A DNA stretch of 64,000 bases, taken from assembly GCA_028281665.1 (NCBI GenBank), contig JANQJK010000010.1:1-64000 (forward strand), given 5' to 3'. Below the pieces are notes generated by a model that did no database searches, had not been told where the DNA came from, and saw nothing but the letters and a program-made list of their open reading frames with translations. Source of the DNA: Hyphococcus sp. (lineage in GTDB: Bacteria > Pseudomonadota > Alphaproteobacteria > Caulobacterales > Parvularculaceae). This document shows, in pieces, positions 7,849 through 15,634 of this stretch; position 1 is the stretch's first letter; each line of letters opens with the position of its first letter. A program made the translations under genes and the position numbers.

Positions 7849-8829
7849 ATGTATATAGACGCTCGGAAATTCAAGTATCGCGAACCCTTGAACGCCTATG
7901 ATCAATTGGCGCAGGATCGAGATAAGCGTGAAGCGCAAAGATCCTATAAAACCTGGATTGAGGATAACGCCGATGAAATCGTCGATAGGCTTTGGGAAAT
8001 CGATGATATCGGTGTGGTGGAACAGGTTGGGGAGTTCGTTAAGCTCCTGAAGGAAGCCGAGTTCACATTTTCTCTCGGCGTTTATCGAAGCGCGATCGCT
8101 TTGATCGGCATTACCGCAGAAGATTTGTGCCGATTTTTTGCGGATCTATCCGGCAACAATCTCGATCACTTAACGCAATACAATCGCATCAACCATTTGG
8201 AGCAAAACGGCCTGATCTCAGCATCTGATGCGGCGATCTTTCACCGTATTCGCGGTATTCGCAATGACTGCCTGCATTTCAACGCAAGCTTTAAGTCGAA
8301 ATCCGACGACGATTTGAAGTCCGAAGCGCTTTCGGTCATCAATGATTTAAAGCAGATTTATGCGAACCTAATTGGCGTTACCGCCTTTGATCAGGTTGAC
8401 GCATCGAAGCTTTCTGAAATCACATCACGCATTGCAGCGGAAGCGGCGCAGGGCGCTCCAGGGGACGCCAAGAATCTTGACGAAGCGGTCATGCGAACAC
8501 GTAACATTTTTGCCGAAGTTACGGGTATTGACGTTTCGATGAATCTCGGCGGTGAAGGTGTTTTCAAATGGTCGGTCTACAAGGTCGTTGAATTCGATTT
8601 CGATGGTTCGCCGGCGGAGATCACTTTATTCGATCAATTTAATGGATTGCCTGTTGCGGTTGATCTCTCCGAAGATGAGGTCCACGCTATTAAGATCATG
8701 GGTCTTGCGATCGGTCAGAATGTCGTTGCTGCAATAAGGTCGATTACCAATCCTCTTGGGATGACCGCAGAGTGGCGCTTCGTTGCGCTTCCCGTTCTGG
8801 CGTCAGATGCGGTTAGCGATCCTGTTTAG
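7849..8829 (+). CDS. HEPN-like domain protein of unknown function
   Basis: 326 residues from ATG 7849, which lies eight bases after AAGGAG; the TTG six bases earlier sits too close to that site. A helical core (about residues 55-180) carries YRSAIALIGITAEDLCR and RGIRNDCLHF. R138-xxxx-H143 fits the Rx4-6H catalytic motif of HEPN ribonucleases, and the layout is like DUF4145-type HEPN proteins. The C-terminal third (190-326) looks beta-rich and I do not recognise it. The gene follows the Fic gene with no terminator between, and is visibly more AT-rich than the backbone, which suggests transfer. It may be an RNase toxin or a nucleic-acid-binding partner. No cognate antitoxin (such as MNT) is adjacent. 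Confidence 0.65.
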   Translation: MYIDARKFKYREPLNAYDQLAQDRDKREAQRSYKTWIEDNADEIVDRLWEIDDIGVVEQVGEFVKLLKEAEFTFSLGVYRSAIALIGITAEDLCRFFADLSGNNLDHLTQYNRINHLEQNGLISASDAAIFHRIRGIRNDCLHFNASFKSKSDDDLKSEALSVINDLKQIYANLIGVTAFDQVDASKLSEITSRIAAEAAQGAPGDAKNLDEAVMRTRNIFAEVTGIDVSMNLGGEGVFKWSVYKVVEFDFDGSPAEITLFDQFNGLPVAVDLSEDEVHAIKIMGLAIGQNVVAAIRSITNPLGMTAEWRFVALPVLASDAVSDPV

Positions 8830-8855
8830 GCGCATTTGATAGCAAGTTGACATTC

Positions 8856-8904
8856 GCAGTAGGATCAGTTAAACGTCCTTAGGACGTTTAACTGATCCTA
8901 CTGC
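8856..8904. repeat. Perfect 49-bp palindrome, distal AbiE operator candidate
   Basis: Two 24-base arms (8856-8879 and 8881-8904) are exactly complementary around a single central T at 8880. The centre reads CGTCCTTAGGACG, and the same 13 bases form the centre of the second palindrome at 8962-9008. The element begins 27 bases after the HEPN gene. AbiEi-type antitoxins are known to bind inverted repeats in their own promoters, so an operator is the favoured reading. It could also act as a hairpin ending HEPN transcripts. Confidence 0.9.
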
Positions 8905-8949
8905 CTACTTCTCTCCCCATCACATTTTGCAAATTCACATCGATTCCTC

Positions 8950-8978
8950 TTGACTTTCACATTACTAGCCTGTATATG
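8950..8978 (+). promoter_or_regulatory. Predicted sigma-70 promoter of abiEi-abiEii
   Basis: TTGACT at 8950-8955 and TATATG at 8973-8978 are separated by 17 bases. The predicted transcription start (about 8985) falls at the centre of the second palindrome. The -10 box and much of the spacer lie inside that palindrome, so a bound repressor would block the polymerase. Confidence 0.65.
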
Positions 8979-9008
8979 CGTCCTTAGGACGCATATACAG
9001 GCTAGTAA
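8962..9008. repeat. Perfect 47-bp palindrome overlapping the abiEi promoter
   Basis: Two 23-base arms (8962-8984 and 8986-9008) are exactly complementary around T8985. The central CGTCCTTAGGACG is shared with the palindrome at 8856-8904, but the outer arms differ completely in sequence. The centres are 105 bases apart, ten turns of B-DNA, so both sites face the same side of the helix. It ends seven bases before the abiEi start codon. Confidence 0.9.
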
Positions 9009-9015
9009 GCTGGAA

Positions 9016-9924
9016 ATGACAGAGCAAATTCCCGGCACATATCCCGAAAAACTAACCCGCGCGGGCGCTTATCTGGCGGGGTTACTGGAGGCCGCCGATA
9101 AGCCTGTCCTCACGCAATTCGAGTTCTTCCGAGTGATCTGGCGCATGTACCAACTCTCCGCCGAGGAAAAGCTCTATCTGCGCCACGATACGCCAAGCCA
9201 GGATGACTACTCACGCCTGCGGCTCAACTTAAAGAAAACGGGAATGATTGGCGCCGATCGCGACTATGGCGCGCGGGTCATTCGTGTTCTGACAATTTCC
9301 GACAGGTCTGCGGAGGAAATCGTCTGCCTCGTCGATCCGACCTGTTACGTCTCACATCTGTCCGCAATGCAGCGATGGGGCCTAACCGATCGCCGCCCCG
9401 ACGCCCTTCTGTTGACGCGTCCGGACCGAAAAGCCGCACAAGCGCTTCTTCAGAAATATATGGATGAAGCACTCTATGATGACGAAGAAAATCCGTTCCC
9501 TTTAAGGGTAATTACTCACCCGAAGCGCGTGCGGCGGCGCACCCTCAGCATCTATGACAGCAAAAGCTATGGCGCACATATTCAAAATCGCGGAAGCGAC
9601 ATTCGCGTCTCTACAATCGGTCAGACCTTTCTCGACACATTACAAAAACCCGACCTCTGTGGCGGCATGGCGCACGTTCTTGACGTATGGCGAGAACATG
9701 CGGCCACATATCTCGATGAAATCGTCGATGCTGTAGACACCGCGACCAGCGGGCTTGTTAAAAGCCGGGCGGGTTACATCATCGAAGAACTTCTTGGACT
9801 AAACCACCCAGGCATAGAGCCCTGGAAAGCATTGGGGCAACGCGGCAGCTCGCGAAAACTCGACCCGTCGAAAGAATTTGCACCAACATTTTCCGAAACA
9901 TGGATGATCTCACTCAATGTCTGA
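9016..9924 (+). CDS. abiEi: Type IV toxin-antitoxin system AbiEi family antitoxin
   Basis: 302 residues from ATG 9016 (MTEQIPGTYPEK). An in-frame start 66 bases upstream would translate the palindrome and is rejected. The N-terminal winged-helix region (about 1-95, with the LRLNLKKTGMI recognition area) is followed by an AbiEi C-terminal region containing YVSHLSAMQRWGLTDR and the typical RVSTIGQTFLDTLQKPDLCG. AbiEi represses its own operon by binding inverted repeats and neutralises AbiEii without direct contact. It overlaps the toxin gene by 8 bases, so the two are translationally coupled. The twin palindromes just upstream are the likely operators. Confidence 0.9.
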   Translation: MTEQIPGTYPEKLTRAGAYLAGLLEAADKPVLTQFEFFRVIWRMYQLSAEEKLYLRHDTPSQDDYSRLRLNLKKTGMIGADRDYGARVIRVLTISDRSAEEIVCLVDPTCYVSHLSAMQRWGLTDRRPDALLLTRPDRKAAQALLQKYMDEALYDDEENPFPLRVITHPKRVRRRTLSIYDSKSYGAHIQNRGSDIRVSTIGQTFLDTLQKPDLCGGMAHVLDVWREHAATYLDEIVDAVDTATSGLVKSRAGYIIEELLGLNHPGIEPWKALGQRGSSRKLDPSKEFAPTFSETWMISLNV

Positions 9925-10828
9925 GACAGTCCTCCAAATCGATGTCGCCGGCTGGGTCGAACGAGCAAAAGACGATCCGATCGCCTATCGCCAGCGGCAG
10001 GCCGCTGAGATTACGCTAAACGCCATCGCCATCACGGCGCCGCTCAATGAAAAGCTCTATCTTAAGGGCGGCGTTCTGATGGGGCTCGCTTATGACAGTC
10101 CCCGACAGACGGCAGACATCGACCTCACCGCCGATCTCATCGTTTCAGCCGACGTCGACGACACTATCCGCGATCTTCTCGACAATGCTTTTCCGCGAGC
10201 CGCGGCAGCGCTCGGTTATGCCGACCTGATTGTCAGAACCAATTCAATCAAGCGTCAACCGCGGCCCGGCAATTTCGAAACCGCTGAATTTCCCGCCCTG
10301 AAACTAAAGATCGGTTATGCGGCGCGCGGGTCACGGCAAGAACAGGCGCTTCTTGACGGCAAAGCCGCCGACGTGATCGATCTCGACATATCGTTTAATG
10401 AACCCACAAGCGCGATCCAGATATTAAGTCTCACGGGTGGAGAGGCGCTTCGCGCTTACAGTCTTATCGATCTCATCGCAGAAAAATACCGCGCGATGCT
10501 GCAGCAGGTTGTGCGTAACCGGAACCGCCGCCAGGACGTATATGACCTGCATCTTCTGATCCAGGACAAAGCACTCGACGAGGCCGTGCGCCTGAAAATT
10601 CTCAACGCTTTTCTTGAAAAGTGCCGGTCCCGGCATATCGAGCCTGCCCGCGAGTCCCTCGACGACCCGGAAGTCAAACGCCGCTCCGGCGCGGAGTGGG
10701 AGACGCTGGAATTAGAATTGGGCGAGGCGCCGGAGTTCGAAGCGTGCTTTGAGCGGGTGCGAGGGTTTTTTCGTGATTTGCCTTGGCGTGCTGTAGCACG
10801 GACAGAAAATAAAGACGGCGTTTCATGA
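9917..10828 (+). CDS. abiEii: AbiEii/AbiGii family nucleotidyltransferase toxin
   Basis: 303 residues. The nucleotidyltransferase fold is clear: KGG at 50-52, the metal-binding pair D67/D69 in TADIDL, D155/D157 in DLDIS, K190 in the LIAEKYRAML helix, and D207/D210 in RQDVYDLH. These match the four AbiEii motifs. Members modify tRNAs or other targets with nucleotides, causing growth arrest and phage abortive infection. It is the second gene of the abiE operon. All recognised catalytic residues are present, so the toxin looks active. No downstream terminator is seen. Confidence 0.92.
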   Translation: MSETVLQIDVAGWVERAKDDPIAYRQRQAAEITLNAIAITAPLNEKLYLKGGVLMGLAYDSPRQTADIDLTADLIVSADVDDTIRDLLDNAFPRAAAALGYADLIVRTNSIKRQPRPGNFETAEFPALKLKIGYAARGSRQEQALLDGKAADVIDLDISFNEPTSAIQILSLTGGEALRAYSLIDLIAEKYRAMLQQVVRNRNRRQDVYDLHLLIQDKALDEAVRLKILNAFLEKCRSRHIEPARESLDDPEVKRRSGAEWETLELELGEAPEFEACFERVRGFFRDLPWRAVARTENKDGVS

Positions 10829-11154
10829 AACTAACAGCGATACTGAACATTACCACTGTCGATGTTGGTTTCTATTTCTAACGTTAGGGTGCGCACCTGT
10901 CCGTCTTCCGGCGTTTCGCGCCGGCTAGAGCTGGGTGAAAAGGGTTCAAAAAAGCTTTGCTCCGGGCGCATGCAAGGCAGAGGCGGGTCCGGAGCGTACA
11001 GAGTATATATTGTGGAAGGCGCCGGAAAACTCAAGACTTGCTGTCTCACAAGTCCCGCCAGCTTTTGATGAATTGCGAAATTCTTTGATGCTTTATGAGC
11101 GGCTTGTTCCCTTTCCGGCTAGGCCGCGCCCCGACATTGCGGGACAGTCATACC
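10829..11154. other. Intergenic stretch with no recognised gene
   Basis: About 325 bases between abiEii and the small ORF. Short open frames occur on both strands but none has a convincing ribosome site or family resemblance. I see no tRNA, strong hairpin or repeat. It may carry the promoter of the small ORF. Confidence 0.5.
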
Positions 11155-11388
11155 ATGGCTGTTTCGGACGATATCTTAAAAAGGGCGCGCGACGTGGCGG
11201 CCGAAATCGTGGCCACATGCGACGTCAAATACGCGCCTTATCTTGATATTTTGAACACGGAGATCAAACGCCGGCAGGCGCGCGCTGATCTCATCGCCCA
11301 AACGCTCTCTGCCCACGACATTATTAAACTGCGTGCGCGGCGTCGAAAGCGTCGAAAAAGTCTTCCGGGTAGGGGTGTGCGATCTTGA
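11155..11388 (+). CDS. Small hypothetical protein convergent with the integrase
   Basis: 77 residues starting at ATG 11155 (MAVSDDILKRARDVAAEIVA). The sequence is helical, with a basic C-terminal tail RARRRKRRKSLPGRG. Its last 65 bases overlap the 3' end of the integrase gene on the other strand. Small helical proteins of this kind (MA..D.I.KAR..A..I) are common on alphaproteobacterial mobile elements, but I cannot name a family. The basic tail may exist only because it is read opposite the integrase C-terminus. Confidence 0.45.
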   Translation: MAVSDDILKRARDVAAEIVATCDVKYAPYLDILNTEIKRRQARADLIAQTLSAHDIIKLRARRRKRRKSLPGRGVRS

Positions 11389-12742
11389 GCAATTCATCCC
11401 GCCGATACGCCATGGACCCGCCCGTGCCATATTCGGGGCGCTTGTTTTCATGACCCATAATGAGCATCCGCAGCTCGTAATCGAGCCCGGCTTCCTTCAT
11501 CCGGTCCTCAAAGGAATGCCGGAAGGAATAGATCACATGGCCCGGAGTTTCGAAGAGTTTTCGGCGCGTGAACGCCGCGCTTGCGGCGGCGGAAAATGAA
11601 TTCGATTTGTCATGATATTTCGGAAATCCGTTCGGTGCACGCTTCGCCGCCTCTAACGCGACGCCCACGAGAGGGACTTCGCGAATGGTCGCTTCGTCGG
11701 TTTTGTGTTCGCGATCTTCGCGCTCATCGATGCAAATATGAGGCACGGGCGCGTCGAGGCGAATGTCTTTGGGGCGCAAATTGATGACCTCGCCGTGACG
11801 GCATCCGGTCTCGATCAAGATGCAAATCGTCAGGAAAATTTCGGGGCTTAATCCGTCCAGCGCGCCTTTGACGAGGATCTTGTCCCGCACCCATTGATCG
11901 CTGAAAGGCGGCCGGTTTTTCTTTTTCCCTTTCTTCGTTTTGAAACTCAGATTTCGAAACGGATTGGGCCGATCTTCTTCGCCCTCATAGGCGAAATATT
12001 TGCCGTAAAGATCGCGGATGTCGCCGAAATGTTTGTTCGCCGTCTTGGGCGATTTCGGGTTCTCATCCGGGTCCTCCGGCTGCACCTGATCGTTCCACCA
12101 TTTGTAGTAAGTCTTGGCGTCGTCGCGGGTGATTTCGTGCATGACGAGATCGCCCATGACGTCCTTGAAGTAGCGTAAAGAGCGGTCTTTGGTTTGGCGC
12201 CAGAGCTTCCATTGGGCGGGCGATTTGCCCCTTAAGTCCGCGGTCATGATCTCGTCTTGATAGACTTTCATGGCCTCGCTGATCGTCACTTTAGGCGCGT
12301 CGACGCCCCCAAGAACGGCATCGACGACGACCGGATTGAGCCGCCCGTCAGACGTTTGGTTCTGCTCAACAGCGAGGATGCGCTTGACGATTTCTTCGAT
12401 CTTTTGAGGGTCGGCTATTTCTCCCATGGGCCGATATTTGAACCCCGCGGCGATCGCTTTTGCTTTCGCCACGTCATAGCGCTGTTTGGCGTGAGCGGTG
12501 TCCAGGGGCTCGCCGGCCTGTTCAGCGGCCAGTGATTGTTTCAGCTCCGCCCAGTATTCGTCGTCCGCGCGCGCCAGCTCATCGCGGCGCATTTTAGCGA
12601 CTTCGAGGGACTTCGTTTCGAGCGAAACCCGGATCAGTTTGCCGTCGTAAAATCCGCGCAGTTTGACCGGCACATGGCGGTGGTAATGATACCAGCCATT
12701 TCGTTCGTATAGAAACTGTTCGCCGATTTGGATCTTCGCCAT
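11324..12742 (-). CDS. Tyrosine-type site-specific integrase
   Basis: 472 residues from ATG 12742 (MAKIQIGEQFLYERNGWYHY); an upstream TTG at 12772 is less likely. An N-terminal DUF6538/SAM-like arm-binding region is followed by the catalytic domain. Visible residues are R315 in ETGCRHGE, R408 in YSFRHSFEDR (Y in place of the usual first His), H431 in MGHENKRPEYG and the nucleophile candidate Y446 in GGSMAYRRDEL. Its 5' end lies about 130 bases from the 3' end of tRNA-Gly and points away from it, the usual arrangement for an element integrated into a tRNA gene. It appears intact. Confidence 0.92.
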   Translation of the reverse strand: MAKIQIGEQFLYERNGWYHYHRHVPVKLRGFYDGKLIRVSLETKSLEVAKMRRDELARADDEYWAELKQSLAAEQAGEPLDTAHAKQRYDVAKAKAIAAGFKYRPMGEIADPQKIEEIVKRILAVEQNQTSDGRLNPVVVDAVLGGVDAPKVTISEAMKVYQDEIMTADLRGKSPAQWKLWRQTKDRSLRYFKDVMGDLVMHEITRDDAKTYYKWWNDQVQPEDPDENPKSPKTANKHFGDIRDLYGKYFAYEGEEDRPNPFRNLSFKTKKGKKKNRPPFSDQWVRDKILVKGALDGLSPEIFLTICILIETGCRHGEVINLRPKDIRLDAPVPHICIDEREDREHKTDEATIREVPLVGVALEAAKRAPNGFPKYHDKSNSFSAAASAAFTRRKLFETPGHVIYSFRHSFEDRMKEAGLDYELRMLIMGHENKRPEYGTGGSMAYRRDELLKIAHPYPEDFFDAFDAAHAV

Positions 12743-12774
12743 ATCGAGAAAAATATCACAAAATCTCCACAAAT

Positions 12775-12791
12775 ACTATCACAAAGATAGT
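12775..12791. promoter_or_regulatory. Inverted repeat in the integrase promoter region
   Basis: ACTATC-ACAAA-GATAGT at 12775-12791 is a 6-bp inverted repeat with a 5-base spacer. A partial copy, TATCACAAA, occurs again nearer the integrase start (around 12754-12762). Both lie between the integrase start and tRNA-Gly. They could be integrase arm-type sites or an operator. Confidence 0.4.
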
Positions 12792-12871
12792 GCATGAACG
12801 TTTCGAACGGATGCTGGAAAAGAAAAAAGCCACTGCTTTCAGTGGCTTACGAAATTCTGAATTTGATGAAA

Positions 12872-12946
12872 TGGAGCGGGCGATGCGATTCGAACGCACG
12901 ACCCTCACCTTGGCAAGGTGATGCTCTACCCCTGAGCTACGCCCGC
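12872..12946 (-). tRNA. tRNA-Gly (anticodon GCC)
   Basis: A complete cloverleaf is readable on the minus strand. The acceptor GCGGGCG pairs with CGCCCGC, the D arm holds GCTCAGGGGTAGAGC, and the anticodon loop is TTGCCAA on a TCACC/GGTGA stem. The T arm is GTGCG-TTCGAAT-CGCAT. Discriminator T is followed by an encoded CCA (12872-12874). The anticodon GCC reads GGC/GGT glycine codons. The 3' end faces the integrase, so it is the probable attachment site. No second copy of its 3' end was found by eye elsewhere in the window. Confidence 0.97.
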
Positions 12947-13071
12947 TCACTGGCGTGTCGATCACGCGGCGCGCTCCCGACAGGGCGCGCTATATGCACG
13001 AGGGGGGCGGCCATTGCAAGCGTCGTCTATCGGCGTCAGATAGGATGTCGCACAAAGGATCGCCGCCGCCG

Positions 13072-13641
13072 ATGCCCGATGAGAGTCCGCCGCCCATAAC
13101 GCCTCAAGACGACCCGCCGCCGTCGCCGCCGGCGGCGACGCGCGAGACCCTCTTTGCGCGGTTCGACATGCTGGAGATTAAGCATGAGACCGTCGATCAC
13201 CCTGCATTCTTCACCGTCGACGACGGGCGCGCCTTTAAGGCGGACATGCCCGGCGGGCATTCGAAAAACCTGTTTCTGAAAGACAAAAAGGGTGTGCTGA
13301 CACTCGCGGTCGCCCATGCGGACACGCGCGTCGACCTCGTCGGTCTCGGCAAGGCGATCGGCGCGAAGGGGCGCCTCTCTTTCGGCAAGCCAGACTTGAT
13401 GACCCGGACGCTTGGCGTCATTCCCGGCGCGGTGACGCCATTTGCGCTGATCAATCCGACGGCGACGGCGCTGTCGCGGCTTGTGCTGGACGAGGCGCTG
13501 ATGGCGGCGGATCCGGTCTGGTTTCATCCTCTGGAAAACACGGCGTCGACGGCGATTTCGGCCACTGATCTGATCCGATTCCTTGAATCCTGCGGCTTCT
13601 CGCCGGAAATCCGCAATCTAACGTCGCCGCTCGCGCCCTAG
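13072..13641 (+). CDS. proX: Prolyl-tRNA deacylase (YbaK/ProX family)
   Basis: 189 residues from ATG 13072, nine bases after AAGGA; an upstream ATG at 13045 has no usable ribosome site. The YbaK domain covers about 35-185, with PGGHSKNLFLKDKKG and the conserved KGRLSFG stretch (K in KxxxSF), then PGAVTPFALIN. These trans-editing enzymes hydrolyse mischarged Ala- or Cys-tRNA(Pro). The N-terminal ~25 residues are proline-rich and not part of the family. It lies just beyond the tRNA-Gly and probably belongs to the chromosomal backbone, not the island. Confidence 0.85.
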   Translation: MPDESPPPITPQDDPPPSPPAATRETLFARFDMLEIKHETVDHPAFFTVDDGRAFKADMPGGHSKNLFLKDKKGVLTLAVAHADTRVDLVGLGKAIGAKGRLSFGKPDLMTRTLGVIPGAVTPFALINPTATALSRLVLDEALMAADPVWFHPLENTASTAISATDLIRFLESCGFSPEIRNLTSPLAP

Positions 13642-13717
13642 ACGGCTTGCCTTTGCCGCCCGCCGCCCTCATCTAGATAGCTTACTCATTGCGCCGGGTT
13701 TTCGGAGACCGTGGATT

Positions 13718-14638
13718 ATGGAACCGCTTATCGGCGGCGGCGATGCGCCGCCGCCGGCAGACCTTATCAAGGACGCCAGCGTCGAGACCTTCGAGCAGGA
13801 CGTCATCAACGCCTCGGCCGAGGCGCCGGTCATTGTCGATTTCTGGGCTGACTGGTGCGGCCCGTGCAAACAGCTCGGGCCCGTGCTTGAGCGCGCCGTC
13901 GTCGCCGCCGGCGGCAAAGTGCGTCTCGTCAAGATCGATATCGACAAGAACCAGATGCTGGCGTCGCAATTGCGGATTCAGTCGATCCCCACGGTCTATG
14001 CGTTTTTTCAAGGCCGCCCGATCGATGGGTTTCAGGGGGCGCTGCCCGAAAGCGAAATCAAGAAATTCATCGACCGACTGGTGCAGGCCGCCGGCGCCGC
14101 GGACGGCGGCGGCGATCCGGCCGAAGATTATCTGAATGCCGGCGAGGCGGCCCTGAAGGAAGGCGATGTCGCCGCGGCGGCCCAGCTTTTCGGCCAGGTT
14201 GCGCAGGCCGATCCGCAAAATCTGCGCGCGCTGGCGGGGCTGACGCGCTGCCACCTCAGCGCCGGGGAAGTCGACCAGGCGCGCGCGACCTTTGATCTTG
14301 CGCCGGACGACAAGAAGGCGGACCCGGTGTTTGCAGGCATCGAGGCGGCGCTGGCGCTTGCTTCCGAAGGCGCGGGCGCAGATCTCGGCGCGGCGCGTGC
14401 GGCCGCGGAAGCAAATCCGGACGATCTCGCGGCGCGCTTCGACTACGCCGCGGCGCTGATCGGCGCGGGCTCGACGGAGGCGGCCATCGACGAGCTGCTG
14501 GCGATTATAGAAAAGGAGCGCGACTGGGACGACGGCGCCGCGCGCAAGAAGCTGCTGACGGTTTTTGACGCGCTTGGGCCTGCCGATGCGGTGACCGTGC
14601 GCGGTCGGCGGCGGCTCTCATCGCTGCTGTTTTCGTAG
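13718..14638 (+). CDS. ybbN: Thioredoxin-TPR co-chaperone (YbbN/CnoX-like)
   Basis: 306 residues. The thioredoxin fold spans about 20-125, with the active site WADWCGPCKQLGP. A C-terminal tetratricopeptide part (about 135-306) carries alternating Ala-rich helices such as YLNAGEAALKEGDVAAAAQL. Alphaproteobacterial YbbN proteins with an intact CxxC act as holdases/co-chaperones delivering oxidised clients to DnaK and GroEL. The active-site pair CGPC is kept here, unlike in E. coli. It leads a run with the LON-domain and Trm112 genes, an order common in the class. Confidence 0.9.
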   Translation: MEPLIGGGDAPPPADLIKDASVETFEQDVINASAEAPVIVDFWADWCGPCKQLGPVLERAVVAAGGKVRLVKIDIDKNQMLASQLRIQSIPTVYAFFQGRPIDGFQGALPESEIKKFIDRLVQAAGAADGGGDPAEDYLNAGEAALKEGDVAAAAQLFGQVAQADPQNLRALAGLTRCHLSAGEVDQARATFDLAPDDKKADPVFAGIEAALALASEGAGADLGAARAAAEANPDDLAARFDYAAALIGAGSTEAAIDELLAIIEKERDWDDGAARKKLLTVFDALGPADAVTVRGRRRLSSLLFS

Positions 14639-14665
14639 ACAAGTGGGCTGAATGGCGCCGCGTCG

Positions 14666-15328
14666 ATGATTGTTGAACCCAAACCGAGATTTAAAACGCA
14701 ATTGCCGGAAACCATCCCTGTGTTCCCGCTTGCGGGCGCCCTCTTGATGCCCGGCGCCCAACTGCCGCTCAACATATTTGAACCGCGCTATCTGCGCATG
14801 GTCGACGACGCGCTTGCGGGCGCGCGCACCATCGGCATGATCCAGCCGCGGGGCAACGATGTTCGCGGCGCATCGGAGCTGTTCGATGTCGGCTGCGCCG
14901 GGCGCATCACGTCGTTTTCCGAGACCGGCGACGGGCGGTACCTGATTACGCTGACCGGCGTCAGGCGCTTCCGGCTGATTGAGGAAATCAATACGGATAC
15001 GCCCTATCGCCAGGCGCGCGCCGACTGGAACGCCTATGAGATTGACGCTCATGTGGACGATTCCGGCGATGCGGTCGACCGCGATCTCTTTCTCGAAATC
15101 ATGCGCGATTATCTTGATGCGGAAGGTCTGAAAGCCGACTGGGACGCGGCGGAGAACGCGCCGGTGGAGGCGCTTGTCGTCTCCCTCGCGATGGGCTGTC
15201 CGTTCTCAATCAGTGAGAAACAGGCGCTGCTTGAGGCGCCGACAATCGTGGAACAGGCGGACTGCCTGATGGCGCTGATGGAAATGTCCGGCGGCGACGA
15301 GCCCGGCGGCGATGCGCCGCTGCAATAA
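14666..15328 (+). CDS. LON substrate-binding-domain protein
   Basis: 220 residues. It is the N-terminal (LAN/LON-substrate-binding) domain alone, without AAA+ or protease parts: PVFPLAGALLMPGAQLPLNI, then FEPRYLRMVDDALAGARTIGM and GCAGRITSFSETGDGRYLIT. Single-domain versions are usual in alphaproteobacteria, and their partner is unknown. It follows ybbN by 27 bases and precedes a Trm112 gene by 15, so the three form an operon concerned with protein quality or translation. Confidence 0.9.
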   Translation: MIVEPKPRFKTQLPETIPVFPLAGALLMPGAQLPLNIFEPRYLRMVDDALAGARTIGMIQPRGNDVRGASELFDVGCAGRITSFSETGDGRYLITLTGVRRFRLIEEINTDTPYRQARADWNAYEIDAHVDDSGDAVDRDLFLEIMRDYLDAEGLKADWDAAENAPVEALVVSLAMGCPFSISEKQALLEAPTIVEQADCLMALMEMSGGDEPGGDAPLQ

Positions 15329-15343
15329 GACAAGGGAACGACC

Positions 15344-15556
15344 GTGAGCGAAGATACAGCGCAAAGTGAAATCGATCCGAAGCTGCTGGAAATCCTCGTT
15401 TGCCCACAGACGCGGGGGCCCCTCGTTTTCGACCGCGAAAAGGGCGAGTTGCTGAGCAAGGGCGCGGCCCTCGCCTATCCGATCCGGGACGGGGTTCCGA
15501 TCATGCTGATCGACGAGGCGCGGGCCCTCACCGACAAGGAAATCGCCGCCCTTTAG
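15344..15556 (+). CDS. Trm112 family zinc-ribbon-like protein
   Basis: 70 residues, GTG start shortly after [29 protein letters not shown] and [17 protein letters not shown] are the family signature. Of the four zinc cysteines only one is left, which is normal for bacterial YcaR/Trm112 proteins. Eukaryotic Trm112 activates methyltransferases; the bacterial partners are less defined. It sits last in the ybbN operon. Confidence 0.92.
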   Translation: MSEDTAQSEIDPKLLEILVCPQTRGPLVFDREKGELLSKGAALAYPIRDGVPIMLIDEARALTDKEIAAL

Positions 15557-15634
15557 CGGGTGGACCGGCGGGGGTTCTGGCGCGGCGCCCGCAAAGCGGT
15601 GTATGCCCTATCGACGCAAGGACAGGACCAATCT

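Noticed and set aside
1..12871. A second copy of the tRNA-Gly 3' end as the far attachment site
   Set aside because: Reading both strands to the left of the integrase gave no convincing match. It may lie outside the window.
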